A model generated the notes under the pieces. It searched no databases. It was given only the letters and a program-made list of their open reading frames with translations, and was not told the origin of the DNA. From Bacillus litorisediminis (lineage in GTDB: Bacteria; Bacillota; Bacilli; Bacillales; JC228), in assembly GCF_022808645.1 (NCBI RefSeq), contig NZ_JAKZKT010000002.1:101478-165477 (forward strand): DNA of 64,000 nt, read 5' to 3'. This document shows, piece by piece, positions 29,313-38,283 of this stretch. The first letter of the stretch is position 1; each line of letters starts with the position of its first letter. The position numbers were made by a program, and so were the translations under genes.

Positions 29313-30269
29313 TTGGACCAACCAATTCGATTAAAGAATAATGGTCAAATAAGCATCGTGTTAAATTCTCAGAAACGTAAGAATCTAAAAGAATCGCCAT
29401 TTGAAAAAAAGTACACAATCTCCCATTCTGTGCAAAATGAACATGCCGAATTAAGAGAGATTGAAGAAGAGCTGAGTGCCTTAGTAGGCATGACCGAAAT
29501 GAAGAAAATGATAAAAGAAATTTATGCGTGGATATACGTCAATAAGAAGCGGGAAGAAGCCGGGCTTAAATCAGGAAAACAGGCATTACACATGATGTTT
29601 CGCGGGAATCCAGGTACTGGAAAGACGACCGTAGCAAGATTGATTGGAAAGCTGTTTCAGAAAATGAATGTCTTGTCAAAAGGGCATCTGATTGAAGCAG
29701 AACGTGCAGATTTAGTCGGGGAATACATCGGACATACAGCCCAGAAAACAAGAGATCTGATCAAAAAAGCCATCGGAGGTATATTATTTATTGATGAGGC
29801 CTATTCTCTGGGCCGCGGCGGTGAAAAGGACTTCGGGAAGGAAGCCATTGACACTCTGGTAAAGCACATGGAGGATAAGCAGCACGAATTTATTTTAATA
29901 TTAGCCGGCTATTCTAGGGAGATGGAGCATTTTTTAACCTTAAACCCTGGATTAGAATCGAGATTTCCTCTTGTTATTGACTTTCCAGATTACAGTGTGG
30001 ATGAATTAATGGAAATTGGAAACCGAATGTTAAAAGAAAAAGAATACGTATTAAGTCTGGAGGCAGAAAAAAAGCTGAGAGACCATTTAATATGGAAAAA
30101 ATCACTCTTAAGCCCATCCGCCTTTTCCAACGGCCGATACGTTCGCAATATCATAGAACGCTCCATCCGTTCACAAGCAATGAGACTATTACTTAACAAT
30201 CAATATGATCGTCAAGAGCTGATGACAATCCGCAGTCATGATTTGCATTTTGAGGAAGATGATGATTGA
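29313..30269 (+). CDS. spoVK: Stage V sporulation protein K, AAA+ ATPase
   Basis: SpoVK is a mother-cell AAA+ ATPase of the CbxX/CfqX type required for late spore maturation. The protein (318 residues from the TTG at 29313) has Walker A GNPGTGKTT near residue 97, Walker B GGILFIDEAYSLGRGGEKDFG near 155, and a sensor arginine in FSNGRYVRN near 275. The TTG is preferred because GAGGTG lies 6 nt upstream and the N-terminus then matches B. subtilis SpoVK; the GTG at 29304 is an alternative. It precedes hflX, as in B. subtilis. Confidence 0.94.
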   Translation: MDQPIRLKNNGQISIVLNSQKRKNLKESPFEKKYTISHSVQNEHAELREIEEELSALVGMTEMKKMIKEIYAWIYVNKKREEAGLKSGKQALHMMFRGNPGTGKTTVARLIGKLFQKMNVLSKGHLIEAERADLVGEYIGHTAQKTRDLIKKAIGGILFIDEAYSLGRGGEKDFGKEAIDTLVKHMEDKQHEFILILAGYSREMEHFLTLNPGLESRFPLVIDFPDYSVDELMEIGNRMLKEKEYVLSLEAEKKLRDHLIWKKSLLSPSAFSNGRYVRNIIERSIRSQAMRLLLNNQYDRQELMTIRSHDLHFEEDDD

Positions 30270-30271
30270 TT

Positions 30272-30318
30272 AAAGAGAAGGGTCAGACCCATTTTTACGG
30301 GGCTAACCCTTTTTTTAG
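30272..30318 (+). terminator. Probable terminator of spoVK
   Basis: AAGGGT pairs with AACCCTT across a long loop that holds GACCC / GGGGC; a T-run follows. Confidence 0.6.
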
Positions 30319-30349
30319 CAATTTCAATGGCTGGCTAAAATCTGAATTA

Positions 30350-30480
30350 CCGCGCGAAAACATGAAATGAATAGGCGAAAATCGGATATACTGCACGAAA
30401 ATCAGAATAAGTGCGCGAAAAACTGAATGAGTGCGCAAAAATCGGATTTACCTCGCGAAAATCCAAAATAACGTCCGCCA
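30350..30480. repeat. Intergenic 20-bp periodic array C (GCGCGAAAA family)
   Basis: The core GCGAAAA or a near variant occurs at 30354, 30375, 30395, 30415, 30435 and 30455, with a degenerate copy near 30476. Steps are 21, 20, 20, 20 and 20 bp. Linkers often read ATCGGATAT or ATGAATAAG. It lies between the spoVK terminator and the hflX promoter region and resembles array A. Confidence 0.75.
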
Positions 30481-30650
30481 AACCCAAGTATCAGTTATAA
30501 CCCCTCATGCCATCCGGCAAAAATAATAGTATCCACACCCATTCCACTTGATGTACAATCACTTTCATGATTAGATTAATCGTGGGATTACAGAATACCA
30601 TAAAACCGTTGAACATAGAGAAATTCGCAAAATCAGAAAGAGGGGTATAG

Positions 30651-31907
30651 TTGATACAAATAATTCAAGAAATCAAAGAGAAAGCGATACTTGTCGGATG
30701 CCAGCTGCCATACATGGAAGATGAAAGGTTTCAGTATTTAATGGAAGAATTAGCGTCCCTGGCACACACGGCCAATGCTGAAGTGGTGATGGAGGTTGTC
30801 CAAAAGCGGGACCGGATTGACAATGCAACATACATAGGAAAAGGAAAAGTAGCAGAACTGCAGGCTTTAGAGGAAGAACTCGAACCAAGTCTCTTTATCT
30901 TTAATGATGAATTATCTCCTAGTCAGGTACGGAATTTAGCCAGAGACCTAAATGCAAAAATTATAGACCGAACGCAGCTGATTTTAGATATTTTTGCAAG
31001 AAGAGCGAAGTCAAAAGAAGGGAAACTTCAGGTAGAACTTGCTCAGCTGGAATATTTGCTGCCAAGATTAGGAGGGCAGGGTGCCCAGCTTTCTAGATTA
31101 GGAGGGGGTATTGGGACAAGAGGACCGGGGGAGACCCAGCTGGAAACGGATCGAAGACATATCAACCGTCGAATTGATGATTTAAAACGTCAGCTTGAAC
31201 AGATCAAAAAGCATCGTGAACGGTATCGGGAGCGCCGCAAGAAAAATAAAGTATTCCAAATTTCATTAGTTGGATACACAAATGCTGGTAAATCCACGAT
31301 TTTCAACAGGCTAACCGATGAAGAGACTCTGGAAGAAAATCTGTTGTTTGCGACACTGGATCCAACAACAAGAAAACTGCGTCTGCCAAGCGGTTTTCAG
31401 GCATTACTCACAGATACAGTCGGGTTTATTCAGCATTTGCCGACCACGTTAGTAGCAGCTTTCCGTTCGACGCTAGAGGAAGTAAAGGAAGCGGATCTTT
31501 TAATACATGTTGTCGATAGTTCTCATCCAGACTACGACCAGCATGAGAGAACGGTCCGATCGCTCCTGGAAAAGCTCGATGCCTCTACCATTCTTGAAAT
31601 TGTAGTCTATAATAAGAGAGATGCCTCGCCAGCGAGCTTTGTACGATTAACTGTACACAACAGTTTACACATTAGTGCATTGCATAAAGAAGATTTAGAT
31701 TTACTCCTGCACACGATTCAGCAATTCGTGCAGGCAGAAATGAAACCATATGATATGAACTTCTCGAGTAAACAGGGAAAAACCATTAATCAGCTGAAAA
31801 TGGAAACCATCGTAAAAGAGGTTGTTTATGATGAAGAGAAGGATGAATACCGCTGTAAAGGCTATGCTCCCGAATGGCATCCACTATTTACACATCTAGA
31901 AAGGTAA
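30651..31907 (+). CDS. hflX: GTPase HflX
   Basis: HflX is a ribosome-associated GTPase that splits or rescues stalled ribosomes. The 418-residue protein has an N-terminal domain with the conserved stretch [18 protein letters not shown] near residue 157, a coiled segment, and a G domain with GYTNAGKST near 208, DTVGF near 257 and NKRD near 326. The start is TTG at 30651 after AGAGGGG. It is probably co-transcribed with ynbB, which starts 6 bp after its stop. Confidence 0.95.
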   Translation: MIQIIQEIKEKAILVGCQLPYMEDERFQYLMEELASLAHTANAEVVMEVVQKRDRIDNATYIGKGKVAELQALEEELEPSLFIFNDELSPSQVRNLARDLNAKIIDRTQLILDIFARRAKSKEGKLQVELAQLEYLLPRLGGQGAQLSRLGGGIGTRGPGETQLETDRRHINRRIDDLKRQLEQIKKHRERYRERRKKNKVFQISLVGYTNAGKSTIFNRLTDEETLEENLLFATLDPTTRKLRLPSGFQALLTDTVGFIQHLPTTLVAAFRSTLEEVKEADLLIHVVDSSHPDYDQHERTVRSLLEKLDASTILEIVVYNKRDASPASFVRLTVHNSLHISALHKEDLDLLLHTIQQFVQAEMKPYDMNFSSKQGKTINQLKMETIVKEVVYDEEKDEYRCKGYAPEWHPLFTHLER

Positions 31908-31913
31908 GAGAAT

Positions 31914-33161
31914 ATGTTTTTAGATTTAAAACATGGCAAACAAATAAAAGAAACGGTCGAACGGGTTGAACAGACCATCGCACCGATTCATAAACGAATT
32001 GATGAGATCGTCTTGTTTAATCAAAATAAAGTACTGAGAAGCTTTCAGTCCAACAAAGTAAGTGACTCACATTTTAATCCGACTACCGGTTACGGCTATG
32101 ACGATATGGGGAGAGATACACTGGAAAAAATATATGCCGATGTCTTTGGCGCAGAAGCTGCCCTAGTCCGGCCACAGATTATTTCCGGAACGCACGCCAT
32201 AACGATCGCATTGTTTGGAATCCTTCGCCCAGGCGATGAACTACTGTATATTACGGGAAACCCGTACGATACGCTCGAAGAAATCGTCGGAATTAGAGGT
32301 GAAGGGGACGGATCCTTAAAGGATTTTGGCATTAGTTACAAGGCCGTTCCTCTAACTGAACAAGGTCAAATCAATTATGAAGCTGTCCGGGCAGCGATTA
32401 AGCCGAATACAAAAATGATCGGAATCCAGCGTTCCAAGGGCTATGCTGTTCGACCGTCGTTTACGGTAACAGAAATTAAAGAAATGATCGATTTTGTTAA
32501 AGGCATAAAAGACGATATCGTGGTCTTTGTCGATAACTGCTACGGAGAATTTGTGGAGGAAATCGAGCCTTGCCAAGTCGGGGCAGACCTGATGGCAGGC
32601 TCTCTCATCAAAAACCCAGGTGGCGGTCTCGCTAAAATAGGAGGCTATATTGTCGGGAAAGAGAAGTATGTAAAATCTTGCTCTTACCGCCTGACATCTC
32701 CAGGGATTGGGGCAGAAGCAGGCGCCTCGCTTTATAGTTTACAAGAAATGTACCAAGGCTTTTTCCTCGCACCGCATGTGGTTGGACAAGCTTTAAAAGG
32801 TGCGGTTTTTACAGCTTGCTTCTTAGAGCAATTTGGAATGAAGACAGAACCTTCTTGGGATGCAAAGAGAACAGACCTCATACAATCGGTTCAATTTGAT
32901 TCGGCAGAAAAGATGGTAGCATTCTGTCAGGCGATCCAATTTGCTTCCCCAATCAATTCTCATGTCACACCATATCCAAGCTATATGCCGGGATACGAAG
33001 ACGAAGTGATTATGGCAGCGGGAACTTTTATTCAGGGAGCCAGCCTTGAATTAACGGCTGACGGTCCAATCAGACCGCCTTATGTTGCTTATGTACAAGG
33101 CGGATTAACGTATGAGCATGTGAAATTGGCCGTTTGTTATGCGATTGATCGGGTATTATAA
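31914..33161 (+). CDS. ynbB: Methionine gamma-lyase family PLP enzyme (YnbB)
   Basis: The 415-residue protein belongs to the YnbB (aluminium resistance protein) family of fold-type I PLP enzymes, related to cystathionine and methionine gamma lyases. The pyridoxal lysine is likely in GSLIKNPGGGLAKIGGYI near residue 240. VDNCYGEFVE near 208 supplies the cofactor-binding Asp. The true substrate is uncertain. It overlaps the hflX transcript, and the hflX-ynbB-glnR order is conserved. Confidence 0.9.
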   Translation: MFLDLKHGKQIKETVERVEQTIAPIHKRIDEIVLFNQNKVLRSFQSNKVSDSHFNPTTGYGYDDMGRDTLEKIYADVFGAEAALVRPQIISGTHAITIALFGILRPGDELLYITGNPYDTLEEIVGIRGEGDGSLKDFGISYKAVPLTEQGQINYEAVRAAIKPNTKMIGIQRSKGYAVRPSFTVTEIKEMIDFVKGIKDDIVVFVDNCYGEFVEEIEPCQVGADLMAGSLIKNPGGGLAKIGGYIVGKEKYVKSCSYRLTSPGIGAEAGASLYSLQEMYQGFFLAPHVVGQALKGAVFTACFLEQFGMKTEPSWDAKRTDLIQSVQFDSAEKMVAFCQAIQFASPINSHVTPYPSYMPGYEDEVIMAAGTFIQGASLELTADGPIRPPYVAYVQGGLTYEHVKLAVCYAIDRVL

Positions 33162-33170
33162 ATGAAAGAG

Positions 33171-33204
33171 GAGACTTCCTTCGGGGAGTCTTTTGTTTTT
33201 TTAT
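33171..33204 (+). terminator. Intrinsic terminator of hflX-ynbB
   Basis: AGACTTCC / GGGGAGTCT with a short loop is followed by a T-rich run. Confidence 0.85.
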
Positions 33205-33240
33205 AAGGTCACCAAATCGATAAATACTTCGAAAAAATAA

Positions 33241-33292
33241 TGTGAGAAAATCTAACATATTGTTGACATATTATATTACACTTTAATATAAT
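33241..33292 (+). promoter_or_regulatory. glnRA promoter with two GlnR/TnrA operators
   Basis: TGTGA-N7-TAACA (33241-33257) fits the GlnR/TnrA consensus TGTNA-N7-TNACA exactly. A second site, TGACA-N7-TTACA (33264-33280), fits with one mismatch. The promoter is TTGACA (33263-33268), 18 bp, TATAAT (33287-33292), so the second operator covers the -35 element and spacer. This is the layout expected for GlnR autorepression under nitrogen excess. Confidence 0.85.
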
Positions 33293-33326
33293 GAAACTAT
33301 CAAAGGAAAGGGAGGAGGAAAGTCAT

Positions 33327-33734
33327 ATGGCGAATAAGGAAATCCGACGTTCTATGCCTGTTTTTCAGATTGGTGCTGTTATGGAACTGACTGAATTAAC
33401 CGCCAGACAAATAAGATACTATGAAGAACAGAAACTGATTTCACCAGCTCGGACGGAAGGGAATCGCCGACTTTTTTCTCTCAATGACATTGACCGTCTT
33501 CTTGAAATTAAAGATTACTTAGATCAAGGAATCAATATGGCGGGGATCAGAAAGCTATTGGAAGTGAATCAAGCAACTTCGGCCATTGAAGAGGATAAGG
33601 CAAAAGATAAAAGCCAAAAAGAATTAAGTGACGAAGAACTGCGCAGATTACTCCGTGAAGAGCTGCTCCATGCAGGACGATTCCAAAAATCAGCATCTTT
33701 GCGTCAAGGGGATATGTCTAGATTTTTCCACTAA
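33327..33734 (+). CDS. glnR: GlnR, MerR-type nitrogen regulator
   Basis: GlnR represses glnRA and other nitrogen genes when feedback-inhibited glutamine synthetase stabilises its DNA-binding form. The 135-residue protein has a winged-helix MerR domain ([25 protein letters not shown]) and the conserved C-terminal GlnA-responsive tail ending [10 protein letters not shown]. The ATG at 33327 follows GGGAGGAGG with 8-nt spacing; the upstream TTG or ATG frame extension (33291) falls within the promoter and is rejected. Confidence 0.96.
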   Translation: MANKEIRRSMPVFQIGAVMELTELTARQIRYYEEQKLISPARTEGNRRLFSLNDIDRLLEIKDYLDQGINMAGIRKLLEVNQATSAIEEDKAKDKSQKELSDEELRRLLREELLHAGRFQKSASLRQGDMSRFFH

Positions 33735-33770
33735 AAATAAGCTTTCTTACAATTAAGGGAGGAAAAGAGA

Positions 33771-35105
33771 ATGGGTAAGTATTCAAGAGAAGACATTAAA
33801 AAATTTGCCAAAGAAGAAAACGTAAAATTTATCAGGCTTCAATTTACGGACATTCTTGGAACGATTAAGAACGTTGAAATTCCTATCAGCCAATTAGATA
33901 AAGCATTAGATAACAAAATGATGTTTGATGGTTCTTCTATCGAAGGATTTGTTCGTATTGAAGAATCTGATATGTACCTATATCCGGATCTAGACACTTG
34001 GGTTATTTTCCCTTGGACTGCTGAAAAAGGTAAAGTAGCACGTTTGATTTGTGACATTTACAATCCAGACGGAACTCCATTTGCTGGTGACCCTCGAAAT
34101 AACTTAAGAAGAGTGCTAGCTGAAATGGAAGAGCTAGGGTTTACTGATTTCAACCTTGGACCAGAGCCAGAATTCTTCCTATTTAAATTGGATGAAAAAG
34201 GCGAACCAACTCTTGATTTGAACGATAATGGCGGATACTTTGACCTTGCTCCAACAGACCTTGGTGAAAACTGCCGTCGTGATATCGTTCTTGAGCTTGA
34301 AGAAATGGGCTTTGAAGTCGAAGCATCTCACCATGAGGTAGCCCCAGGACAGCACGAGATTGACTTCAAATATGCAAGTGCTGTTAAAGCTTGTGATGAT
34401 ATCCAAACATTCAAGCTTGTCGTAAAAACAATTGCCCGTAAGCACGGTTTACATGCAACATTTATGCCAAAACCACTATTCGGTGTTAACGGAAGCGGAA
34501 TGCACAGCAACCTTTCTTTATTCAGAAATGGTGAAAATGCATTCTATGATCCAAATGGAAAGCTAGAACTAAGTGAAACAGCTTACCAATTCATCGCTGG
34601 AATTCTTAAGCATGCACCGAACTTTACGGCCATTACCAATCCAACTGTAAACTCCTACAAGCGTTTAGTACCTGGATACGAAGCTCCTGTATACGTAGCA
34701 TGGTCTGCAAGAAACCGTTCTCCGCTTATGCGTATTCCTGCATCCCGCGGAATGAGCACTCGTGTTGAAGTTCGCAGTGTAGACCCAGCAGCTAACCCAT
34801 ACTTAGCTATGGCTGTATTACTAAAAGCAGGTCTTGATGGAATCAAAAATAAATTACAGGCTCCAGCTCCAATTGACCGCAACATCTATGTTATGACCAA
34901 ACAAGAGAGAGTAGAAGCTGGAATTATTGACCTTCCATCAACTCTTTATCAAGCTCTTGAAAATCTAAAATCTGACGAAATCATCACTTCAGCTCTCGGT
35001 GAGCACATTTTAGATCACTTCATTGAAGCAAAAGAGATTGAATGGGATATGTTCCGCACTCAAGTCCACCCTTGGGAAAGAGAACAATATATGCAAATGT
35101 ACTAA
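33771..35105 (+). CDS. glnA: Glutamine synthetase, type I-alpha
   Basis: GlnA makes glutamine from glutamate, ammonia and ATP, and in Bacillus also acts as the nitrogen sensor partner of GlnR and TnrA. The 444-residue length and the segment [16 protein letters not shown] (feedback-sensing Arg near residue 62) mark the I-alpha class, which lacks adenylylation control. NGSGMH near 240 and [16 protein letters not shown] near 320 are active-site motifs. AAGGGAGG precedes the ATG. It forms an operon with glnR (37-bp gap). Confidence 0.98.
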   Translation: MGKYSREDIKKFAKEENVKFIRLQFTDILGTIKNVEIPISQLDKALDNKMMFDGSSIEGFVRIEESDMYLYPDLDTWVIFPWTAEKGKVARLICDIYNPDGTPFAGDPRNNLRRVLAEMEELGFTDFNLGPEPEFFLFKLDEKGEPTLDLNDNGGYFDLAPTDLGENCRRDIVLELEEMGFEVEASHHEVAPGQHEIDFKYASAVKACDDIQTFKLVVKTIARKHGLHATFMPKPLFGVNGSGMHSNLSLFRNGENAFYDPNGKLELSETAYQFIAGILKHAPNFTAITNPTVNSYKRLVPGYEAPVYVAWSARNRSPLMRIPASRGMSTRVEVRSVDPAANPYLAMAVLLKAGLDGIKNKLQAPAPIDRNIYVMTKQERVEAGIIDLPSTLYQALENLKSDEIITSALGEHILDHFIEAKEIEWDMFRTQVHPWEREQYMQMY

Positions 35106-35109
35106 AAAA

Positions 35110-35150
35110 AGCAAAACCCTCTATATCACTGGTATGGAGGGTTTGTTATA
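35110..35150 (+). terminator. Intrinsic terminator of glnRA
   Basis: AAACCCTC (35114-35121) pairs with GAGGGTTT (35137-35144); T-rich sequence follows. Confidence 0.8.
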
Positions 35151-35156
35151 TTTAAA

Positions 35157-35208
35157 AATAAAAGCCTTGATTAGCTAGTTCATCCTAGTTAACCAAGGCT
35201 TTTTAATT
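35157..35208. terminator. Second, bidirectional hairpin after glnA
   Basis: AAAAGCCTTG pairs with CAAGGCTTTTT. T-tracts exist on both strands, so it can also end the minus-strand gene at 35235-35402. Confidence 0.7.
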
Positions 35209-35234
35209 TATAAACGCGAAGAGAGGGAAGAAGA

Positions 35235-35402
35235 TTAGAATAATCTCCGCGGATCATTTTCTTTTAAATGAGCCTGATCCTTTTCCTTTCGTCTTCTGTC
35301 TGGAATAAACTTTTTATTGGTTTTTTTAATATAAATGTCTAGTAAACCTGCTAATACTAAGATAGCAGCGAATATACCAATTAGAATCCATAGAACAGGC
35401 AT
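35235..35402 (-). CDS. Small membrane protein (55 residues)
   Basis: The short minus-strand gene has AGGGGAGG 9 nt before its ATG at 35402. The product has one N-terminal membrane helix (MPVLWILIGIFAAILVLAG) and a basic, charged tail ending ENDPRRLF. A bidirectional terminator lies just past its stop. No named family is recalled. It is convergent with glnA and its upstream side faces repeat array D. Confidence 0.7.
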   Translation of the reverse strand: MPVLWILIGIFAAILVLAGLLDIYIKKTNKKFIPDRRRKEKDQAHLKENDPRRLF

Positions 35403-35513
35403 ATGAGTAACCTCCCCTGGTGCAGTTGCAACTATAGCTATTCTATCATTCTTTTAGAAATAGTGTAAGTTTGTTCTGAATGAAAAAGGGTTTAATTTGT
35501 ATAAGGCTCGGGG

Positions 35514-35880
35514 ATTTGACTCATAGAATCTACTTTTGACTGATAAGAATGGAAAATTGACGTATAGAAACAAGTTTTGACCGATAGACCCGCGGATTTG
35601 ACTGATAAACCGCGGATTTGACTGATAGACCCGCGGAATTGACCGATAGACCCGCGGAATTGACCGATAGCCCTGCGGAATTGACCGATAGACCCGCGGA
35701 ATTGACCGATAGACCCGCAGATTTGACCGATAGACCGCGGCATTGACTGATAGACCGCGAAATTGACCGATAGACCGCGGAATTGACCGATAGACCCGCG
35801 GAATTGACCGATAGACGGCGGAATTGACTGATAGACCGCGGAATTGACCGATAGACCCGCGGAATTGACCGATAGACCAG
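35514..35880. repeat. Intergenic periodic array D (TTGACCGATAGACCCGCGGAA family)
   Basis: Eighteen tandem units begin with TTGAC at 35516, 35536, 35557, 35577, 35598, 35618, 35639, 35660, 35681, 35702, 35723, 35743, 35763, 35783, 35804, 35824, 35844 and 35865. Steps are 20 or 21 bp throughout. The first three units have diverged; the rest are near-identical, with an optional extra C as the main length variant. There are no unique spacers, so it is not a CRISPR array. Open frames across it are repeat artefacts. Confidence 0.92.
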
Positions 35881-35937
35881 ATATTAAAATCCATCAAACA
35901 AAGACAACGAACCTAAGCCTATAAAACCCCTCAAACA

Positions 35938-35988
35938 AATAAAAAACCCTACTCATCCGAATACTCTCGGGAATAGGGTTTTTATATA
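35938..35988 (-). terminator. Intrinsic terminator of lexA
   Basis: On the minus strand AAACCCTATTC pairs with GAGTAGGGTTT and is followed by a T-run. Confidence 0.8.
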
Positions 35989-35999
35989 GCGCTTGCTCA

Positions 36000-36620
36000 T
36001 TAATGAATATGCCGATAAACACCAATCACTTTACCTAAAATCACAACATTCCGAACAATAATCGGGTCCATTGTGGAATTTTCAGGCTGTAATCGGATAA
36101 AATCTTTTTCTTTGAAAAAGCGCTTTACAGTTGCTTCATCGTCCTCCGTCATAGCAACTACAATTTCCCCGTTTTGGGCCGTTTGCTGCTGTCTGACTAC
36201 GACATAGTCACCATCTAAAATACCAGCTTCAATCATACTGTCGCCCATAACCTCAAGCATAAACACCTGTTCATCGCGCGGTGCAAGTCTTTCCGGTAAT
36301 GGAAAGTACTCTTCGACATTTTCAATGGCTGTAATCGGGATCCCGGCCGTAACCTTACCGACTATAGGTACATTGCGAACTTCGTTTCTAGGAATATGTT
36401 CTTCCTCTAATTCTAGCACTTCTATCGCTCTTGGCTTGGTAGGGTCTCTGCGAATGAGGCCTTTGCTCTCAAGCCGGGCTAAGTGACCGTGAACTGTTGA
36501 ACTTGAAGCTAGTCCGACAGCTTCTCCAATTTCTCTTACAGACGGAGGATATCCTTTGCTTTTCACTTCATCCTTTATAAAATTCAGAATATCTTGCTGC
36601 CTCTTAGAAAGTTTTGTCAT
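36000..36620 (-). CDS. lexA: LexA, SOS repressor
   Basis: LexA represses DNA-damage genes until RecA filaments trigger its self-cleavage. The 206-residue protein has a winged helix ([26 protein letters not shown]), the Ala-Gly cleavage site in GKVTAGIP, the catalytic Ser in [10 protein letters not shown] and Lys in EATVKRFF. The ATG at 36620 (MTKLSKRQQ) is the family start; the open frame extends 21 codons upstream into the promoter. The gene is divergent from yneA, with shared LexA boxes. Confidence 0.97.
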   Translation of the reverse strand: MTKLSKRQQDILNFIKDEVKSKGYPPSVREIGEAVGLASSSTVHGHLARLESKGLIRRDPTKPRAIEVLELEEEHIPRNEVRNVPIVGKVTAGIPITAIENVEEYFPLPERLAPRDEQVFMLEVMGDSMIEAGILDGDYVVVRQQQTAQNGEIVVAMTEDDEATVKRFFKEKDFIRLQPENSTMDPIIVRNVVILGKVIGVYRHIH

Positions 36621-36654
36621 TTTTACCGCACCTCGTCTAGCAATTCTTGGAACA

Positions 36655-36683
36655 ATTATAGCATGACTCATATAAATATACAA
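36655..36683 (-). promoter_or_regulatory. SigA-type promoter of lexA
   Basis: On the minus strand TTGTAT (36683-36678), a 17-bp spacer and TATAAT (36660-36655) lie 35-60 bp before the lexA start. LexA box 1 overlaps the -35 element. Confidence 0.7.
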
Positions 36684-36763
36684 ACATAAGTTCGAATTTT
36701 TTCTTGACTAAAACGTATGTTCGTATTATCATAAAAACGAACATACATTCCGAACGAATATTC
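36682..36763. promoter_or_regulatory. Cluster of four LexA boxes between lexA and yneA
   Basis: Sites matching GAAC-N4-GTTC are AAACATAAGTTC (36682-36693), AAACGTATGTTC (36711-36722), GAACATACATTC (36739-36750) and GAACGAATATTC (36752-36763), each with one mismatch. Box 2 lies inside a likely yneA promoter (TTGACT 36704-36709, 17 bp, TATCAT 36727-36732). Confidence 0.85.
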
Positions 36764-36783
36764 GTATAAAGGAGAAATTGAAA

Positions 36784-37104
36784 ATGAGTACATTTATAAA
36801 GAAAAATTCGTACACCATTCTTTTCTTAGTCGTCGCTTGGCTTCTAGCATTTGCTTACATACAATTAACTACAGACTCTACTACTGATCAATATAAAACT
36901 ATCACTATTTCATCAGGCGACACTTTATGGGAGATTGCCTTAGAGCATCAACAAGAAGCGGGCTATTCTATCCCAGACTTTATAGCCTGGGTTGAAGAAC
37001 AGAATCAAATTACAGGCCGTGATATTAGGCCAGGAGACCAAATTATCATTCCAATTGAAAATGTCGTTAACGACCCTCAATATTTTGCATCATCAGGAGA
37101 ATAA
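36784..37104 (+). CDS. yneA: YneA, SOS-induced cell division inhibitor
   Basis: YneA delays septation during the SOS response in Bacillus. The 106-residue protein has one membrane segment (about residues 10-30) and an extracytoplasmic LysM domain (TITISSGDTLWEIALEH to RPGDQIIIPI). The ATG at 36784 follows AAAGGAG with 9-nt spacing. It starts the SOS operon yneA-yneB-ynzC. Confidence 0.94.
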   Translation: MSTFIKKNSYTILFLVVAWLLAFAYIQLTTDSTTDQYKTITISSGDTLWEIALEHQQEAGYSIPDFIAWVEEQNQITGRDIRPGDQIIIPIENVVNDPQYFASSGE

Positions 37105-37107
37105 TAA

Positions 37108-37767
<660 letters not shown>

Positions 37768-37839
37768 TTGAAATCCAAAAGGACATCTAGTATCATGGGG
37801 AAAGATTGCTCGGGAAGCTTAAGTAAAGGAGCGATAACC

Positions 37840-38073
37840 ATGCTGCCAGCAAAAAAATTAAAACGAATCAATGAGCTCGCAAAAAAAGCTAAAAAAGAAG
37901 GTTTAACAGAATCAGAGGCAAAAGAACAGACTGCACTTCGTAAAGAATACCTCCAAGTATTTCGTTCATCTATGTTAAATACGTTGGAGTCTGTCACCAT
38001 TGTAGACCCAAAAGGAAATGATGTGACACCTTCAAAATTAGTCGAGAGAAAAAATCGTAAAAAACTGCATTAG
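37840..38073 (+). CDS. ynzC: YnzC family protein (DUF896)
   Basis: The 77-residue, highly charged helical protein belongs to the YnzC/DUF896 family, which in B. subtilis is the third gene of the yneA SOS operon. The ATG at 37840 follows AAAGGAG with 8-nt spacing. An upstream TTG frame extension to 37768 is rejected because it lies before this ribosome site. Motifs are KIxRINELAKKAK-like N-terminus and QTALRKEYLQVFRSSMLNTL. Confidence 0.92.
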   Translation: MLPAKKLKRINELAKKAKKEGLTESEAKEQTALRKEYLQVFRSSMLNTLESVTIVDPKGNDVTPSKLVERKNRKKLH

Positions 38074-38075
38074 GC

Positions 38076-38118
38076 AAAAAGAGGGATACAGCATAAAATT
38101 GTATCCCTTTTTTAACTG
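38076..38118 (+). terminator. Intrinsic terminator of yneA-yneB-ynzC
   Basis: AAAGAGGGATACA pairs with TGTATCCCTTTTTT across a short loop. Confidence 0.9.
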
Positions 38119-38283
38119 GATTTTTTGTGCTTTAAAGTATAAAATTTTAGCCATAGAAAAATATTGGTATTCTCTTAAACAAATGCCTATACATCCCAGA
38201 ATTTGTACATACTCCTTGCCAACCTTAGGAAAACTTTAGTTATGATAGCGAATGTGGAAAAAGTGATGAAAGGAATGTTTCTA

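Noticed and set aside
35454..35897. Open reading frames of 83 and 147 codons on the minus strand across array D
   Set aside because: They are low-complexity translations of the repeat (YRSIPR-type periodicity), without ribosome sites.
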